This document shows, piece after piece, positions 8,390 to 18,110 of a stretch of 64,000 bases of DNA. The DNA lies in the NCBI RefSeq assembly GCF_014287875.1, contig NZ_JACOPN010000008.1, positions 62,001 through 126,000 of the forward strand, written 5' to 3'. The position numbers and the translations under genes were made by a program. The stretch comes from Flintibacter faecis. GTDB lineage: Bacteria; Bacillota; Clostridia; Oscillospirales; Oscillospiraceae. The stretch's first letter is position 1. Every line of letters begins with the position of its first letter. The notes beneath the pieces were generated by a model. That model was not told the origin of the DNA, searched no databases, and was given only the letters and a program-made list of their open reading frames with translations.

Positions 8390-10303
8390 ATGCTGTTTCA
8401 AACCACGGCGGCGCACGAAGAGCTGCGCGCGAAGATCCGGAGTTTTGCGGAGGAGGAGATCAAGCCCCTCGCATTTTTAATGGATCAGAACAATGAGTTT
8501 CCCGAGGAGGCTGTCAAGAAGCTGGGGAAGCTGGGCTGGATGGGCATTCCCTACCCCAAGGAGTACGGCGGTGCCGGTCTGGATGCCCTGAGCTACGCCA
8601 TCGCGGTGGAGGAGCTGGCTCGTGTGGACGGCGGCGCGGGCGTAATCCTCTCCGCCCACGTCTCCCTCGGCTCATGGCCCATTTTCGCCTATGGCACCGA
8701 GGAGCAGAAGAAGAAATATCTGGTTCCGCTGGCCAAGGGCGAGAAGATCGGCGCCTTTGGTCTCACGGAGCCCAACGCTGGATCTGACGCCGGCGGCACG
8801 GAGACCACGGCGCTGGACAAGGGGGACTACTACCTCCTCAACGGCGGCAAGATCTTCATTACCAACGCCCCTAAGGCGGACACCTATGTGGTTTTCGCCG
8901 TCACCACGCCGGACATCGGCACCCGGGGCATCTCCGCTTTCATCGTGGAGAAGGGCTGGAAGGGCTTTGAGTTCGGCGACCACTATGACAAGATGGGTAT
9001 TCGCTCCTCCTCCACGGCGGAGCTGATCTTCAACGACGTGAAGGTCCCCAAGGAAAACCTATTGGGCAAGGAGGGCGAGGGCTTCAAGATCGCCATGTCC
9101 ACGCTGGACGGCGGACGCATCGGCATCGCCGCGCAGGCGCTGGGCATCGCCCAGGGCGCGTTTGAGCACGCGCTGAGCTATTCCAAGGAGCGTATTCAGT
9201 TCGGAAAGCCCATCGCGGCCCAGCAGAGCATCGCTTTCAAGCTGGCAGATATGGCCACCAAGCTGCGCTGCGCCCGGTTCCTCATCTACTCCGCGGCGGA
9301 GCTGAAGGAGCAGCACGCGCCCTACGGCATGGAGTCTGCCATGGCGAAGATGTACGCCTCGGACATTGCGCTGGAGGTCACCAACGACGCCTTGCAGATC
9401 CACGGCGGCAGCGGTTTCCTCAAGGGCATGGAGGTGGAGCGGGCCTACCGTGACGCCAAGATCACCACCATCTACGAGGGTACCAACGAGATCCAGCGGG
9501 TGGTCATCGCCTCTCATCTGGTGGGCAGGCTGGGCAAGAGCTCCGGCGGCGAGAGCCGCTCGGCGGCCAAGAAGCCCGCGCCCATCACCGGCATCCGCAA
9601 AAAGACCATCTTCCGGGAGGGGGATGCCGCCCAGCAGGTGGCCGACCTTGTGGCAGCGCTGAAGAAGGACGGTCACGACTTCTCCGTGGGCATCCCCATG
9701 GATACGCCCATCCCGCAGGCGGAACGGGTGGTCTCCGCAGGCAAGGGCATCGGAGAGAAAAAGAACATGAAGCTGGTAGAGGCGCTGGCCAAGGCCGCCG
9801 GCGCGGCCATCGGTTCTTCCCGCCCTGTGGCGGAGACTCTCAAATATCTGCCGCTGAACCGCTATGTGGGTATGTCCGGTCAGAAGTTCACCGGCAATCT
9901 GTACATCGCCTGCGGCATCTCCGGCGCATCCCAGCACCTTAAGGGCATCAAGGACGCCTCCACCATCGTGGCCATCAATAAGAACGGTAACGCGCCTATC
10001 TTCAAGAACTGCGACTACGGCATCGTGGGCGATGTGGCGGAGATCCTGCCCCTGCTCACCGCTGCGCTGGATAGCGGCGAAAAGCTGCCCGCGCCGCCCA
10101 TGGTAAAGATGAAGCGGCCCACGCCGCCGAAGCCCGCCCCCATCGGCGACCGCTACGTCTGCAGCGGCTGCGGCTACGAGTATGTGCCGGAGTTGGGCGA
10201 CGAGGACGGCGAGATCGCGCCGGGTACGCTCTTTGAGCAGCTTCCCGCCGAGTGGGTGTGTCCCGAGTGCGCGGAGACGAAGGATCAATTTGTAAAGGCT
10301 TGA
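8390..10303 (+). CDS. Acyl-CoA dehydrogenase / ETF-alpha FAD domain / rubredoxin fusion
   Basis: Predicted 637 residues in three parts. Residues 1-385 are an acyl-CoA dehydrogenase ([24 protein letters not shown]; the C-terminal [13 protein letters not shown]). Residues about 405-575 match the FAD-binding domain of electron-transfer flavoprotein alpha ([39 protein letters not shown]). Residues 588-637 are rubredoxin with iron ligands C591, C594, C624, C627 (CSGCGYEY and WVCPEC). Together they could carry electrons from acyl-CoA through two flavins to a rubredoxin iron. No ETF-beta is nearby. The rubredoxin probably feeds the flavodiiron protein encoded 22 bases downstream. A good AGGAGG precedes the ATG. 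Substrate chain length is not readable. Confidence 0.92.
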   Translation: MLFQTTAAHEELRAKIRSFAEEEIKPLAFLMDQNNEFPEEAVKKLGKLGWMGIPYPKEYGGAGLDALSYAIAVEELARVDGGAGVILSAHVSLGSWPIFAYGTEEQKKKYLVPLAKGEKIGAFGLTEPNAGSDAGGTETTALDKGDYYLLNGGKIFITNAPKADTYVVFAVTTPDIGTRGISAFIVEKGWKGFEFGDHYDKMGIRSSSTAELIFNDVKVPKENLLGKEGEGFKIAMSTLDGGRIGIAAQALGIAQGAFEHALSYSKERIQFGKPIAAQQSIAFKLADMATKLRCARFLIYSAAELKEQHAPYGMESAMAKMYASDIALEVTNDALQIHGGSGFLKGMEVERAYRDAKITTIYEGTNEIQRVVIASHLVGRLGKSSGGESRSAAKKPAPITGIRKKTIFREGDAAQQVADLVAALKKDGHDFSVGIPMDTPIPQAERVVSAGKGIGEKKNMKLVEALAKAAGAAIGSSRPVAETLKYLPLNRYVGMSGQKFTGNLYIACGISGASQHLKGIKDASTIVAINKNGNAPIFKNCDYGIVGDVAEILPLLTAALDSGEKLPAPPMVKMKRPTPPKPAPIGDRYVCSGCGYEYVPELGDEDGEIAPGTLFEQLPAEWVCPECAETKDQFVKA

Positions 10304-10325
10304 GCCGTGAAGGAGGTAAGATAAG

Positions 10326-11537
10326 ATGTATTGCGTGCGTAAAGTAACGAACGACCTCTACTGGGTGGGCGCCAACGACCATCGCCTGGCCCTGTTTGAA
10401 AACTGCTTCCCCATTCCCCGGGGCGTAAGCTACAACTCCTACTGCCTGCTGGATGAAAAGACGGTGCTCTTTGACACGGTGGACTGGTCTGCCTGCCGCC
10501 AGCTTTTGGAAAATCTGGCGTATGTGCTGGATGGCCGCGAGCTGGACTACCTGCTGGTCAACCATCTGGAGCCGGATCACGCCGCCTGCATCGAGGAGAT
10601 CCTGCTGCGCCATCCCAAGGTGAAACTGATCTCCAACGAGAAGGCATTCATGCTCATGCGGCAGTTCGGCTTCCATGTGGACGGACATGAGTGCATCGAG
10701 GTGAAGGAGGGCGACACCTTCTCCTTCGGCAAGCACACCGTCACCTTTGTGGGCGCGCCTATGGTTCACTGGCCGGAGGCCATGGTGACCCTCGACGTCA
10801 CCGACGGCGTCCTCTTTTCCGCCGACGCCTTCGGCACCTTCGGCGCGCTGGACGGCAAGCTGTTCGCCGACGAGGTGGACTTCGAGCGGGACTGGCTGGA
10901 CGACGCCCGCCGCTACCTCACCAACATCGTGGGCAAGTACGGCCCCCACATCCAGCTCCTGCTGAAAAAGGCCGGCGGCGTTTTGGATCAGATCAAGTAC
11001 ATCTGCCCGCTCCACGGCCCCGTGTGGCGCAAGGATCTGGGCTGGTTCATCGAAAAGTACGACACATGGAGCCGCTATGCCCCTGAGACCCAGGGCGTGC
11101 TCATCGTCTACGCCTCTATGTACGGCAACACGGAGAACGCGGCGCAGGCGCTGGCGGCGTCGCTCTGCGATAAGGGCATGAGCAAGGTGGCGATGTACGA
11201 TGTGTCCTCCACTCATGTCTCCCAGCTGATCTCCGAGGCGTTTAAGTACAGTCACATTGTCCTGGCCTCTGTGACCTACAACCTCGGCATCTACCCCGCC
11301 ATGCATGACTTCCTCATGGATATGAAGGCACTGAATCTGCAAAACCGCACCTTTGCCATCATTGAAAACGGCTCATGGGCGGTGAAGTCCGGCGACCTCA
11401 TGCAGAAATTCGTCAACGATGAGCTTAAGAACATGACGGTGCTCAACGAGCGGCTCAGCCTCGCCTCGTCCATGGGCACGGACAAGCGCACTGAGCTGGA
11501 AGCACTGGCGGACGCCATTCTGGAATCTATGAAGTGA
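10326..11537 (+). CDS. fprA: Flavodiiron protein (FprA), O2 or NO reductase
   Basis: Predicted 403 residues, the usual length for a class A flavodiiron protein. The N-terminal beta-lactamase-like domain carries the diiron site, with the motif H80-x-E82-x-D84-H85 (NHLEPDHAA), the later H in APMVHWPEAM, a D in SADAFG, and H in CPLHGPVW. The C-terminal flavodoxin domain (from about 255, IVYASMYGNTENAA) binds FMN. Family members reduce O2 to water or NO to N2O, usually with electrons from rubredoxin. A rubredoxin domain is encoded directly upstream. A strong terminator at 11619 closes the operon. O2 versus NO preference cannot be told from sequence. Confidence 0.93.
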   Translation: MYCVRKVTNDLYWVGANDHRLALFENCFPIPRGVSYNSYCLLDEKTVLFDTVDWSACRQLLENLAYVLDGRELDYLLVNHLEPDHAACIEEILLRHPKVKLISNEKAFMLMRQFGFHVDGHECIEVKEGDTFSFGKHTVTFVGAPMVHWPEAMVTLDVTDGVLFSADAFGTFGALDGKLFADEVDFERDWLDDARRYLTNIVGKYGPHIQLLLKKAGGVLDQIKYICPLHGPVWRKDLGWFIEKYDTWSRYAPETQGVLIVYASMYGNTENAAQALAASLCDKGMSKVAMYDVSSTHVSQLISEAFKYSHIVLASVTYNLGIYPAMHDFLMDMKALNLQNRTFAIIENGSWAVKSGDLMQKFVNDELKNMTVLNERLSLASSMGTDKRTELEALADAILESMK

Positions 11538-11618
11538 TTGGCAGGGAAGCCAAAACCAAGACAACAGACAACAAACAGCCCCGCCGCGTCGGCTGCAGAA
11601 AAACCGGCTTTCAAAAAC

Positions 11619-11660
11619 AGAGCGGGCAAGCGTGATACTGCGCTTGCCCGCTCTTTGCCC
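11619..11660 (+). terminator. Terminator after fprA
   Basis: 14-bp perfect stem (11619-11632 with 11641-11654), 8-base loop, short T-run. It separates the dehydrogenase/fprA operon from the ribonucleotide reductase genes. Confidence 0.8.
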
Positions 11661-11702
11661 AAAAGGACATGAGAAGTGACCGGAGAAGATGAGAGGATCG
11701 AA

Positions 11703-14219
11703 ATGGAGATCAGAAAACGAAACGGGAAGTCTGTTCCCTTTCAACAGGAGAAAATTTTCAACGCCATGAAAAAAGCGTTTGATGGACAGGAAAGGGAGAT
11801 TGGGAGCAGAGAGCTGAATGAGATCCTCGCCGCCGTTCTCGACAACCTCGCCGCCGCAGCGCCGCTCACCGTGGAACGTGTGCAGGACGAGGTGGAGCGG
11901 ACGCTCATGGAGCGCGGATACTATGAGGTGGCAAAGGCGTACATCCTCTATCGTGAAAAGCGGTCTGCGCTGCGCCGCGTACGGCATACCATCGCGCAGA
12001 CGGTGGGGGATAACTCGCTTGACGAGGTGCTGCGCCGCATCCAGATGGATTTTACCGAGGAAGTCTACTCCCTCGCGGCGCTTCAAATGAAGTTTGAGAG
12101 CTTCTGTCGCCCGGGCATGACGGAGGATGAGCGGGCTGAGGCACTGACCAAGGCAGCGGTAGAGCTGACTACGGCAGAGGCACCCAAGTGGGAGTTCATC
12201 GCGGCGCGGCTTCTGAACCACTCCTTTCGCTGTCGCAACGCACAGGAATGGGAGAGGCGCGGCGTCGGCGACCTCTATGGCAGGCTTCGCTATCTGACGG
12301 ATAAGGGACTCTACGGTGACTATATTCTTGCCCACTATACCCACGAGGAGATCGCCATGGCGGAGGACTTTCTCTGCCCGGAACGGGACGAGCTGTTCAC
12401 CTACTCCGGCCTTGACCTGCTGCTCAAACGCTATGTGATCCAGACACGGAGCCGCGTGCCGCTGGAAACACCGCAGGAGATGTTTTTGGGTATCGCGCTG
12501 CATCTTGCTATGAACGAAGGCTCTGACCGCATGGGGTGGGTAAAACGCTTTTACGATATGCTCAGCCGTATGGAGGTCACGATGGCGACACCTACCATGT
12601 CCAACGCACGAAAGCCCTACCATCAGCTTTCAAGCTGCTTTGTGGACACTGTGCCGGACAGTCTGGACGGCATCTACCGCTCGCTGGACAACTTTGCAAA
12701 GGTCTCTAAATTCGGCGGTGGAATGGGCATGTACTTCGGTAAGGTGCGCGCTGCAGGCAGCACCATCCGCGGCTTTCAAGGGGCGGCGGGCGGTGTTATC
12801 CGCTGGATCCGGCTGGTCAACGACACCGCCGTGGCGGTGGATCAGTTGGGGATGCGGCAGGGCGCTGTGGCGGTTTATTTAGACGCATGGCACCGGGATC
12901 TGCCGGAATTCCTTCAACTGCGCACTAACAACGGCGACGACCGCATGAAGGCACATGATGTGTTTCCCGCCGTGTGCTATCCGGATCTCTTCTGGCGACT
13001 GGCGGAGGAGAACATAGACGCGCCGTGGCATCTCATGTGTCCGCATGAGATCCTCACGGTCAAGGGCTACGCTCTGGAGGATTACTGGGGTACGGAATGG
13101 GAGAAGCGGTATCTGGACTGCGTCAATGACCCGCGCATCGAAAAGCGCAGCGTCACCGTCAAGGACATCGTGCGGCTGGTGCTTCGCTCGGCAGTGGAGA
13201 CCGGCACGCCCTTCGCCTTCAACCGCGACAGCGTAAATCGTATGAACCCAAACGGCCACACGGGAATGATCTATTGCTCCAATCTCTGCACGGAGATCGC
13301 GCAGAACATGGCGCCCATCGAGCATATCAGCACTGAGGTGCACACGGAGAACGGCGACACAGTGGTGGTGACGGCCACACGCCCAGGTGAGTTTGTGGTC
13401 TGCAACCTGGCGAGTCTGTCTCTCGGTAATCTGCCGGTGGAGGACGAGGCCTATATGGAACGCGCGGTGGAAACGGCCATCCGCGCACTGGATAATGTGA
13501 TCGACCTCAACTTCTACCCGTTGGAATACGCGCGGCTTACCAATCAGAAGTACCGCAGCATCGGCCTGGGCATCAGCGGCTACCACCACATGCTGGCAAA
13601 GCGCGGCATCCGCTGGGAGAGCGAGGAGCACCTTGCCTTCACCGACGCGGTGTTCGAGCACATCAACTACGCCGCCGTCAAGGCGGACACAGCACTGGCA
13701 CGGGAAAAGGGTCGTTACGCGCTCTTTGAGGGCAGTGACTGGCAGACGGGCGCGTATTTTGAAAAGCGGGGTTATACCTCCGAAAAGTGGCAGGCGCTTG
13801 CGAAAACGGTGGCGGTGCATGGAATGCGCAACGCCTATCTGCTGGCGGTCGCACCGACCTCCAGCACATCTATCCTCTCCGGCACGTCGGCGGGCATCGA
13901 TCCAATTATGAAGAAATTCTTCTTAGAGGAGAAAAAGGGCAGCATGCTGCCCCGCGTTGCGCCGGAGCTTTCTATGGATACATGGTGGTACTATAAGGCG
14001 GCGCATCTGATCGACCAAAGCTGGTCGGTACGCGCCGCGGGCCTTCGCCAGAGACATATTGACCAGGCGCAGAGCATGAATCTCTATATCACCAACGACT
14101 ATTCCATGCGTCAGGTGCTCAGACTGTATTTGGAGGCGTGGAGGGCCGGCGTCAAGACCATTTACTATGTCCGCAGCAAGGCCCTTGAGGTCGAGGACTG
14201 CGAAAGCTGCTCGTCATAA
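11703..14219 (+). CDS. nrdA: Class I ribonucleotide reductase, alpha (catalytic) subunit
   Basis: Predicted 838 residues. An N-terminal ATP-cone (about 1-90) gives allosteric activity control. The barrel has the first redox cysteine in SSCFVDT, the N-x-C-x-E active site in SNLCTEIAQN, and PTSSTSILSGTSAGIDP. The C-terminal tail ends CESCSS, the redox pair recharged by thioredoxin. It reduces ribonucleoside diphosphates to deoxy forms using a radical from the beta subunit. The ATG at 11703 follows GAGAGG; a GTG nine codons upstream is less likely. The beta gene follows 10 bases after the stop. Thioredoxin and its reductase, the expected reductant, lie 2.4 kb downstream. Confidence 0.95.
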   Translation: MEIRKRNGKSVPFQQEKIFNAMKKAFDGQEREIGSRELNEILAAVLDNLAAAAPLTVERVQDEVERTLMERGYYEVAKAYILYREKRSALRRVRHTIAQTVGDNSLDEVLRRIQMDFTEEVYSLAALQMKFESFCRPGMTEDERAEALTKAAVELTTAEAPKWEFIAARLLNHSFRCRNAQEWERRGVGDLYGRLRYLTDKGLYGDYILAHYTHEEIAMAEDFLCPERDELFTYSGLDLLLKRYVIQTRSRVPLETPQEMFLGIALHLAMNEGSDRMGWVKRFYDMLSRMEVTMATPTMSNARKPYHQLSSCFVDTVPDSLDGIYRSLDNFAKVSKFGGGMGMYFGKVRAAGSTIRGFQGAAGGVIRWIRLVNDTAVAVDQLGMRQGAVAVYLDAWHRDLPEFLQLRTNNGDDRMKAHDVFPAVCYPDLFWRLAEENIDAPWHLMCPHEILTVKGYALEDYWGTEWEKRYLDCVNDPRIEKRSVTVKDIVRLVLRSAVETGTPFAFNRDSVNRMNPNGHTGMIYCSNLCTEIAQNMAPIEHISTEVHTENGDTVVVTATRPGEFVVCNLASLSLGNLPVEDEAYMERAVETAIRALDNVIDLNFYPLEYARLTNQKYRSIGLGISGYHHMLAKRGIRWESEEHLAFTDAVFEHINYAAVKADTALAREKGRYALFEGSDWQTGAYFEKRGYTSEKWQALAKTVAVHGMRNAYLLAVAPTSSTSILSGTSAGIDPIMKKFFLEEKKGSMLPRVAPELSMDTWWYYKAAHLIDQSWSVRAAGLRQRHIDQAQSMNLYITNDYSMRQVLRLYLEAWRAGVKTIYYVRSKALEVEDCESCSS

Positions 14220-14229
14220 GGAGGATAGC

Positions 14230-15273
14230 ATGACGGAACTGAAGAAAAAGCCCCTCTTTAACCCGGAGGGCGACACTGATGTACGCCTGCGGCGCATGAT
14301 CGGCGGCAATACCACCAACCTCAACGACTTCAACAATATGAAGTACGCTTGGGTCAGCGACTGGTACCGGCAGGCCATGAACAACTTTTGGATCCCTGAG
14401 GAGATCAATCTCTCGCAGGATGTGAAGGACTATCCCCGCCTGCTGTCAGCCGAGCGCAGCGCCTACGATAAAATTCTGAGTTTTCTTGTCTTTTTGGATT
14501 CCATTCAGACAGCGAACCTGCCCAATATCGGCGCCTACATCACCGCCAACGAGGTCAATCTCTGCCTGTCCATTCAGGCGTTTCAGGAGTGTGTCCACTC
14601 ACAGAGCTACAGCTATATGCTCGACACCATCTGCTCTCCTGTGGAGCGCAATGACATCCTCTACCAATGGAAAACGGACGAGCATCTGCTGCGCCGCAAC
14701 ACCTTCATTGGGGACTGCTACAACGAGTTTCAGGAGCGGAAGGACGCTCCCACGCTGCTGCGCGTGATGATGGCGAACTATATTTTGGAGGGCATCTATT
14801 TTTACAGTGGCTTTATGTTCTTCTACAATCTCTCCCGAAATGGGAAGATGTCCGGTTCGGCGCAGGAGATCCGCTACATCAACCGCGATGAGAACACGCA
14901 CTTGTGGCTGTTCCGCAATATCATCACGGAGCTGCAAAAGGAGCAGCCGGAGTTGTTCACCGCCGAGAGCGTACAAGCACTGCGTGAGATGATGCGTGAG
15001 GGCGTGGAGCAGGAGATCGCATGGGGGCATTATGTGATCGGCGACGACATCCCCGGGCTGACCCGGCAGATGATCAGCGATTACATCCGCTATCTCGGCA
15101 ATCTTCGCTGGACGAGCCTTGGCTATCCCGCATTGTATCCGGGCTTTGAGAGCGAACCGGAGAGCATGGAATGGGTCAGCCAGTACGCCGACGCCAACAT
15201 GGTCAAGACCGATTTCTTTGAGGCACGCAGTACCGCCTACGCCAAGAGCACCGCACTGATAGACGATTTATAA
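14230..15273 (+). CDS. nrdB: Class I ribonucleotide reductase, beta (radical) subunit
   Basis: Predicted 347 residues. Dimetal ligands are visible: D in FLVFLDSIQ, E and H in QECVHSQSY, E in NYILEGIYF, E and H in DENTHLWLF. A tyrosine lies four residues after the first histidine (ECVHSQSY), the position of the radical tyrosine in class Ia/Ib enzymes, so a tyrosyl radical is expected. Making that radical needs O2 or a reduced oxygen species, which is notable in a probable anaerobe. AGGAGG-like site (AAGGAGGA) and ATG at 14230. Whether the metal is iron or manganese cannot be read; no nrdI is nearby. Confidence 0.95.
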   Translation: MTELKKKPLFNPEGDTDVRLRRMIGGNTTNLNDFNNMKYAWVSDWYRQAMNNFWIPEEINLSQDVKDYPRLLSAERSAYDKILSFLVFLDSIQTANLPNIGAYITANEVNLCLSIQAFQECVHSQSYSYMLDTICSPVERNDILYQWKTDEHLLRRNTFIGDCYNEFQERKDAPTLLRVMMANYILEGIYFYSGFMFFYNLSRNGKMSGSAQEIRYINRDENTHLWLFRNIITELQKEQPELFTAESVQALREMMREGVEQEIAWGHYVIGDDIPGLTRQMISDYIRYLGNLRWTSLGYPALYPGFESEPESMEWVSQYADANMVKTDFFEARSTAYAKSTALIDDL

Positions 15274-15310
15274 GAAAACCAAAGACATCAGAATAGGAGG
15301 TGTTTTTTAT

Positions 15311-16492
15311 ATGGCTATCCGAACGGTAACAGATGCCATCCGCTATGTAGGGGTGGATGATAACACATTGGCACTCTTTGAAAACCAGTACCCCGTCCAG
15401 CCTATGGGAGTGAGCTACAACTCCTATGTCATTCTGGATGAGAAGATCGCCGTGATGGACAGCGTGGACGCACGGGCGGCGGAAGAATGGCTTTCCAATG
15501 TGGCGCGGGTGTTGGAGGGGCGCAGCCCCGACTATCTTGTGGTCACACACATGGAGCCGGATCATTCCGGCAGCCTCATGCGGCTGGCACAAAAGTACCC
15601 GGAGATGAAGATCGTGGGAAACGCAAAAACATTTACCCTGATCAAGCAGTTCTTCGGCACAGGTGCATTTTCGGAAGACCGTATGCTGGAGGTTGGCGAG
15701 GGCAGCACGATCTCTCTGGGCTCACACCGGCTGCGCTTCCTGCTGGCACCGATGGTACACTGGCCGGAGGTGATGGCAGCGTATGAAGAGGAGGAAAAGA
15801 TCCTGTTCTCGGCGGATGCCTTCGGCCGCTTCGGTTCACTGGAACGGACTGTCCGTGCCCCCTGGGCGCCGCAGGCCCGGCGGTATTATTACAACATCAT
15901 CGGAAAGTATGGCGCACAGGTGCAGGCGCTGCTGAAAAAAATCTCCGCACTGGAGATCAAAACGATCTGCCCACTCCATGGCCCCATGCTCACAGAAGAC
16001 TTGGGGGAGTATCTGCGGCTCTATGATCTCTGGGCACAATGGAAACCGGAAGAACCGGAGGGCATCCTGATCGCTCACGCGTCCATCCATGGAAATACCG
16101 CATATGCATCGGAGGCCCTCAAGAGCAAGCTGGAGGGAAAAGGTGCGCAAGTCACCATGTGCGATCTGACGACAACAGACCTTTCCTATGCCGTGACCAG
16201 CGCATTCTACTGTGGGAAACTGGTGTTGGCCTGCTCCACTTATGACGGAGGACTGTTCCCGCCCATGAAGGCCTTTTTGGATCATTTACAGACAAAGGGA
16301 TTCCGAAACCGCCGGATCGGCCTCATGGAAAACGGCTCATGGGCCCCTGCCGCTGCGCGGCTGATGCGCGCCAAATTGGAGGAGATGAAGGATATCCACC
16401 TTTACGAAACGGTAGTGTCTCTGCGTAGTGCATTGAACCAAACCAGTGAAGCGCAGATGGACGCTCTGGTGGCTGAACTCTGCGCGGAATAA
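15311..16492 (+). CDS. fprA: Flavodiiron protein (FprA), second copy
   Basis: Predicted 393 residues, with the same two-domain layout as the first copy. Diiron motif H80-x-E82-x-D84-H85 (THMEPDHSG), APMVHWPEVM, CPLHGPM; flavodoxin part starts near IAHASIHGNTAYAS. The copies are clearly homologous but differ throughout, so this is not a recent duplication. It sits 38 bases after nrdB with an AGGAGGTG site, suggesting co-transcription with the reductase. It may keep O2 away from, or tune O2 for, the tyrosyl-radical enzyme; that is inference. Confidence 0.93.
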   Translation: MAIRTVTDAIRYVGVDDNTLALFENQYPVQPMGVSYNSYVILDEKIAVMDSVDARAAEEWLSNVARVLEGRSPDYLVVTHMEPDHSGSLMRLAQKYPEMKIVGNAKTFTLIKQFFGTGAFSEDRMLEVGEGSTISLGSHRLRFLLAPMVHWPEVMAAYEEEEKILFSADAFGRFGSLERTVRAPWAPQARRYYYNIIGKYGAQVQALLKKISALEIKTICPLHGPMLTEDLGEYLRLYDLWAQWKPEEPEGILIAHASIHGNTAYASEALKSKLEGKGAQVTMCDLTTTDLSYAVTSAFYCGKLVLACSTYDGGLFPPMKAFLDHLQTKGFRNRRIGLMENGSWAPAAARLMRAKLEEMKDIHLYETVVSLRSALNQTSEAQMDALVAELCAE

Positions 16493-16662
16493 GCTGCAAC
16501 AAACCGCAGCTATTGCAGCTATTCTCGTACAGATGATGGTCTTACTCATCTGCTTTATGTCCCAAGGGCAGAGTACCGTCATCTCAGGTTGAGGTCACGA
16601 TGTGGTGTGGGGCGAGACCGGAGTCTTGAGAATACCCAAACAAAGGAAAGGAGCTGGCAGAT

Positions 16663-16986
16663 ATGGCAGCTATGAACATGAATCAGGAGCAGTTTGAGCA
16701 GGCGATCCGGGAGGAAAAGCCCGTTTTGGTGGATTTCTGGGCGCCCTGGTGCGGCTACTGCCGGAGGATCGGCCCCGCGTATGAGAAGATCGGAGAGGAA
16801 TACGCGGACAGCCTCGCCGTCGGCAAGATCAACATTGACGAGGAGCCGCGGCTGGCGGGGGCCGAGGGGATCGAGGTGATCCCGACACTGGTGCTGTACC
16901 GGAACGGAAAGGCCGTGGATTCCATCACCGCGCCCGGCTCAAAGGCAGAGATCGACCGCTTCATTCAGGGAGCCTTGGCGAAATAA
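16663..16986 (+). CDS. trxA: Thioredoxin with unusual CGYC active site
   Basis: Predicted 107 residues, single thioredoxin domain. The active site is WCGYC (C30, C33) where most thioredoxins have WCGPC. The cis-proline loop is VIPTL. It reduces protein disulfides, probably including the reductase tail encoded upstream. Replacement of the proline usually makes a thioredoxin less reducing in related proteins. It is followed after 14 bases by thioredoxin reductase. AAAGGAG ribosome site. Confidence 0.92.
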   Translation: MAAMNMNQEQFEQAIREEKPVLVDFWAPWCGYCRRIGPAYEKIGEEYADSLAVGKINIDEEPRLAGAEGIEVIPTLVLYRNGKAVDSITAPGSKAEIDRFIQGALAK

Positions 16987-17000
16987 CGGAGGGTTCAGAT

Positions 17001-17930
17001 ATGAACAACAATCGTGTTTATGATATGCTCGTGGTGGGCGGCGGCCCGGGCGGCTACACCGCCGCCCTGTACGCGGCACGGGCGGGGCTGGACACCGTCG
17101 TGCTGGAAAAGCTGTCTGCCGGCGGGCAGATGGCCCTGACCGAGCAGATCGACAACTACCCCGGCTTCGAGGACGGGATCGACGGCTTCTCTCTGGCGGA
17201 GAAGATGCAAAAGCAGGCGGAGCGTTTTGGGGCACGCAGCGAATACGCGGAAGTTCTCCGCATGGATCTGACGGCGGTTCCCAAGCTCGTGGAGACCAGC
17301 GAGGGGATCTTCCGGGGGAAAACCGTGGTGCTGGCCACCGGTGCGGACCCCAGAACGCTGGGCGTTGCCGGAGAGGCGGAGCTGGTGGGCCGGGGCGTGG
17401 CCTACTGCGCCGCCTGCGATGGGATGTTTTACAAGGGCAAAACGGTGGTCGTGGTGGGCGGCGGAAATTCCGCCGCGGCGGACGCCCTCCTTCTCAGCCG
17501 CGTGGCGAAAAAAGTGATCCTCGTCCACCGCAGAGACGCCCTGCGGGCCACCAAAATCTATCACGAGCCGCTGGCACAGGCCGAAAACGTGGAATTCCGC
17601 TGGAACAGCACCGTTTCCGCGCTGCTTTCCGGGGACAGGCTGACCGGCGTCCGCCTGCGGGACACCATCACCGGTGAGGAAAGCGTGGTGGACTGCGACG
17701 GCGTGTTTGTCAGCGTGGGCCGACAGCCCGCCACGGCGCTGGCGGCGGGTCAGCTATCGCTGGACAAGGGCGGCTATATCGTGGCCGGAGAGACCACGGA
17801 GACCAGCGTTCCCGGCGTTTACGCCGTGGGCGATGTGCGGACGAAGCCACTCCGGCAGGTGGTCACCGCCGTGGCGGACGGCGCGGTGGCAGTCCACATG
17901 GCGGAGGAATATATCGCGGAAAACCGATAA
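17001..17930 (+). CDS. trxB: Thioredoxin reductase
   Basis: Predicted 309 residues, normal for the low-molecular-weight family. FAD-binding GGGPGGYTAALYAARAG near residue 13; redox pair C136-A-A-C139 (YCAACDG; CATC is commoner); NADPH-binding GGGNSAAADALLLS; C-terminal FAD segment GVYAVGDVRTKPLRQ. It reduces thioredoxin with NADPH and probably works with the trxA next to it. Confidence 0.94.
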   Translation: MNNNRVYDMLVVGGGPGGYTAALYAARAGLDTVVLEKLSAGGQMALTEQIDNYPGFEDGIDGFSLAEKMQKQAERFGARSEYAEVLRMDLTAVPKLVETSEGIFRGKTVVLATGADPRTLGVAGEAELVGRGVAYCAACDGMFYKGKTVVVVGGGNSAAADALLLSRVAKKVILVHRRDALRATKIYHEPLAQAENVEFRWNSTVSALLSGDRLTGVRLRDTITGEESVVDCDGVFVSVGRQPATALAAGQLSLDKGGYIVAGETTETSVPGVYAVGDVRTKPLRQVVTAVADGAVAVHMAEEYIAENR

Positions 17931-18110
17931 GGGAGATAGATTGAAAAAGCCATGTTTAAGGTCAGGCCGGATACGACCGCAGTGGGGATGCCGACATATC
18001 TGCAAGGCAAACTGCCAGAGTGATGGCAGATAAGATAATCCATGTAAGATCGGGAGATATGTTGTCTCTCCATGTCCAGTCCACGCAACAGTGAGCAACT
18101 GAACACAAAA

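Noticed and set aside
9059..10288. Minus-strand frame opposite the dehydrogenase fusion
   Set aside because: Shadow of a gene with clear catalytic and rubredoxin motifs.
12879..13820. Antisense frame inside nrdA
   Set aside because: The plus strand contains all reductase motifs; this is a shadow.
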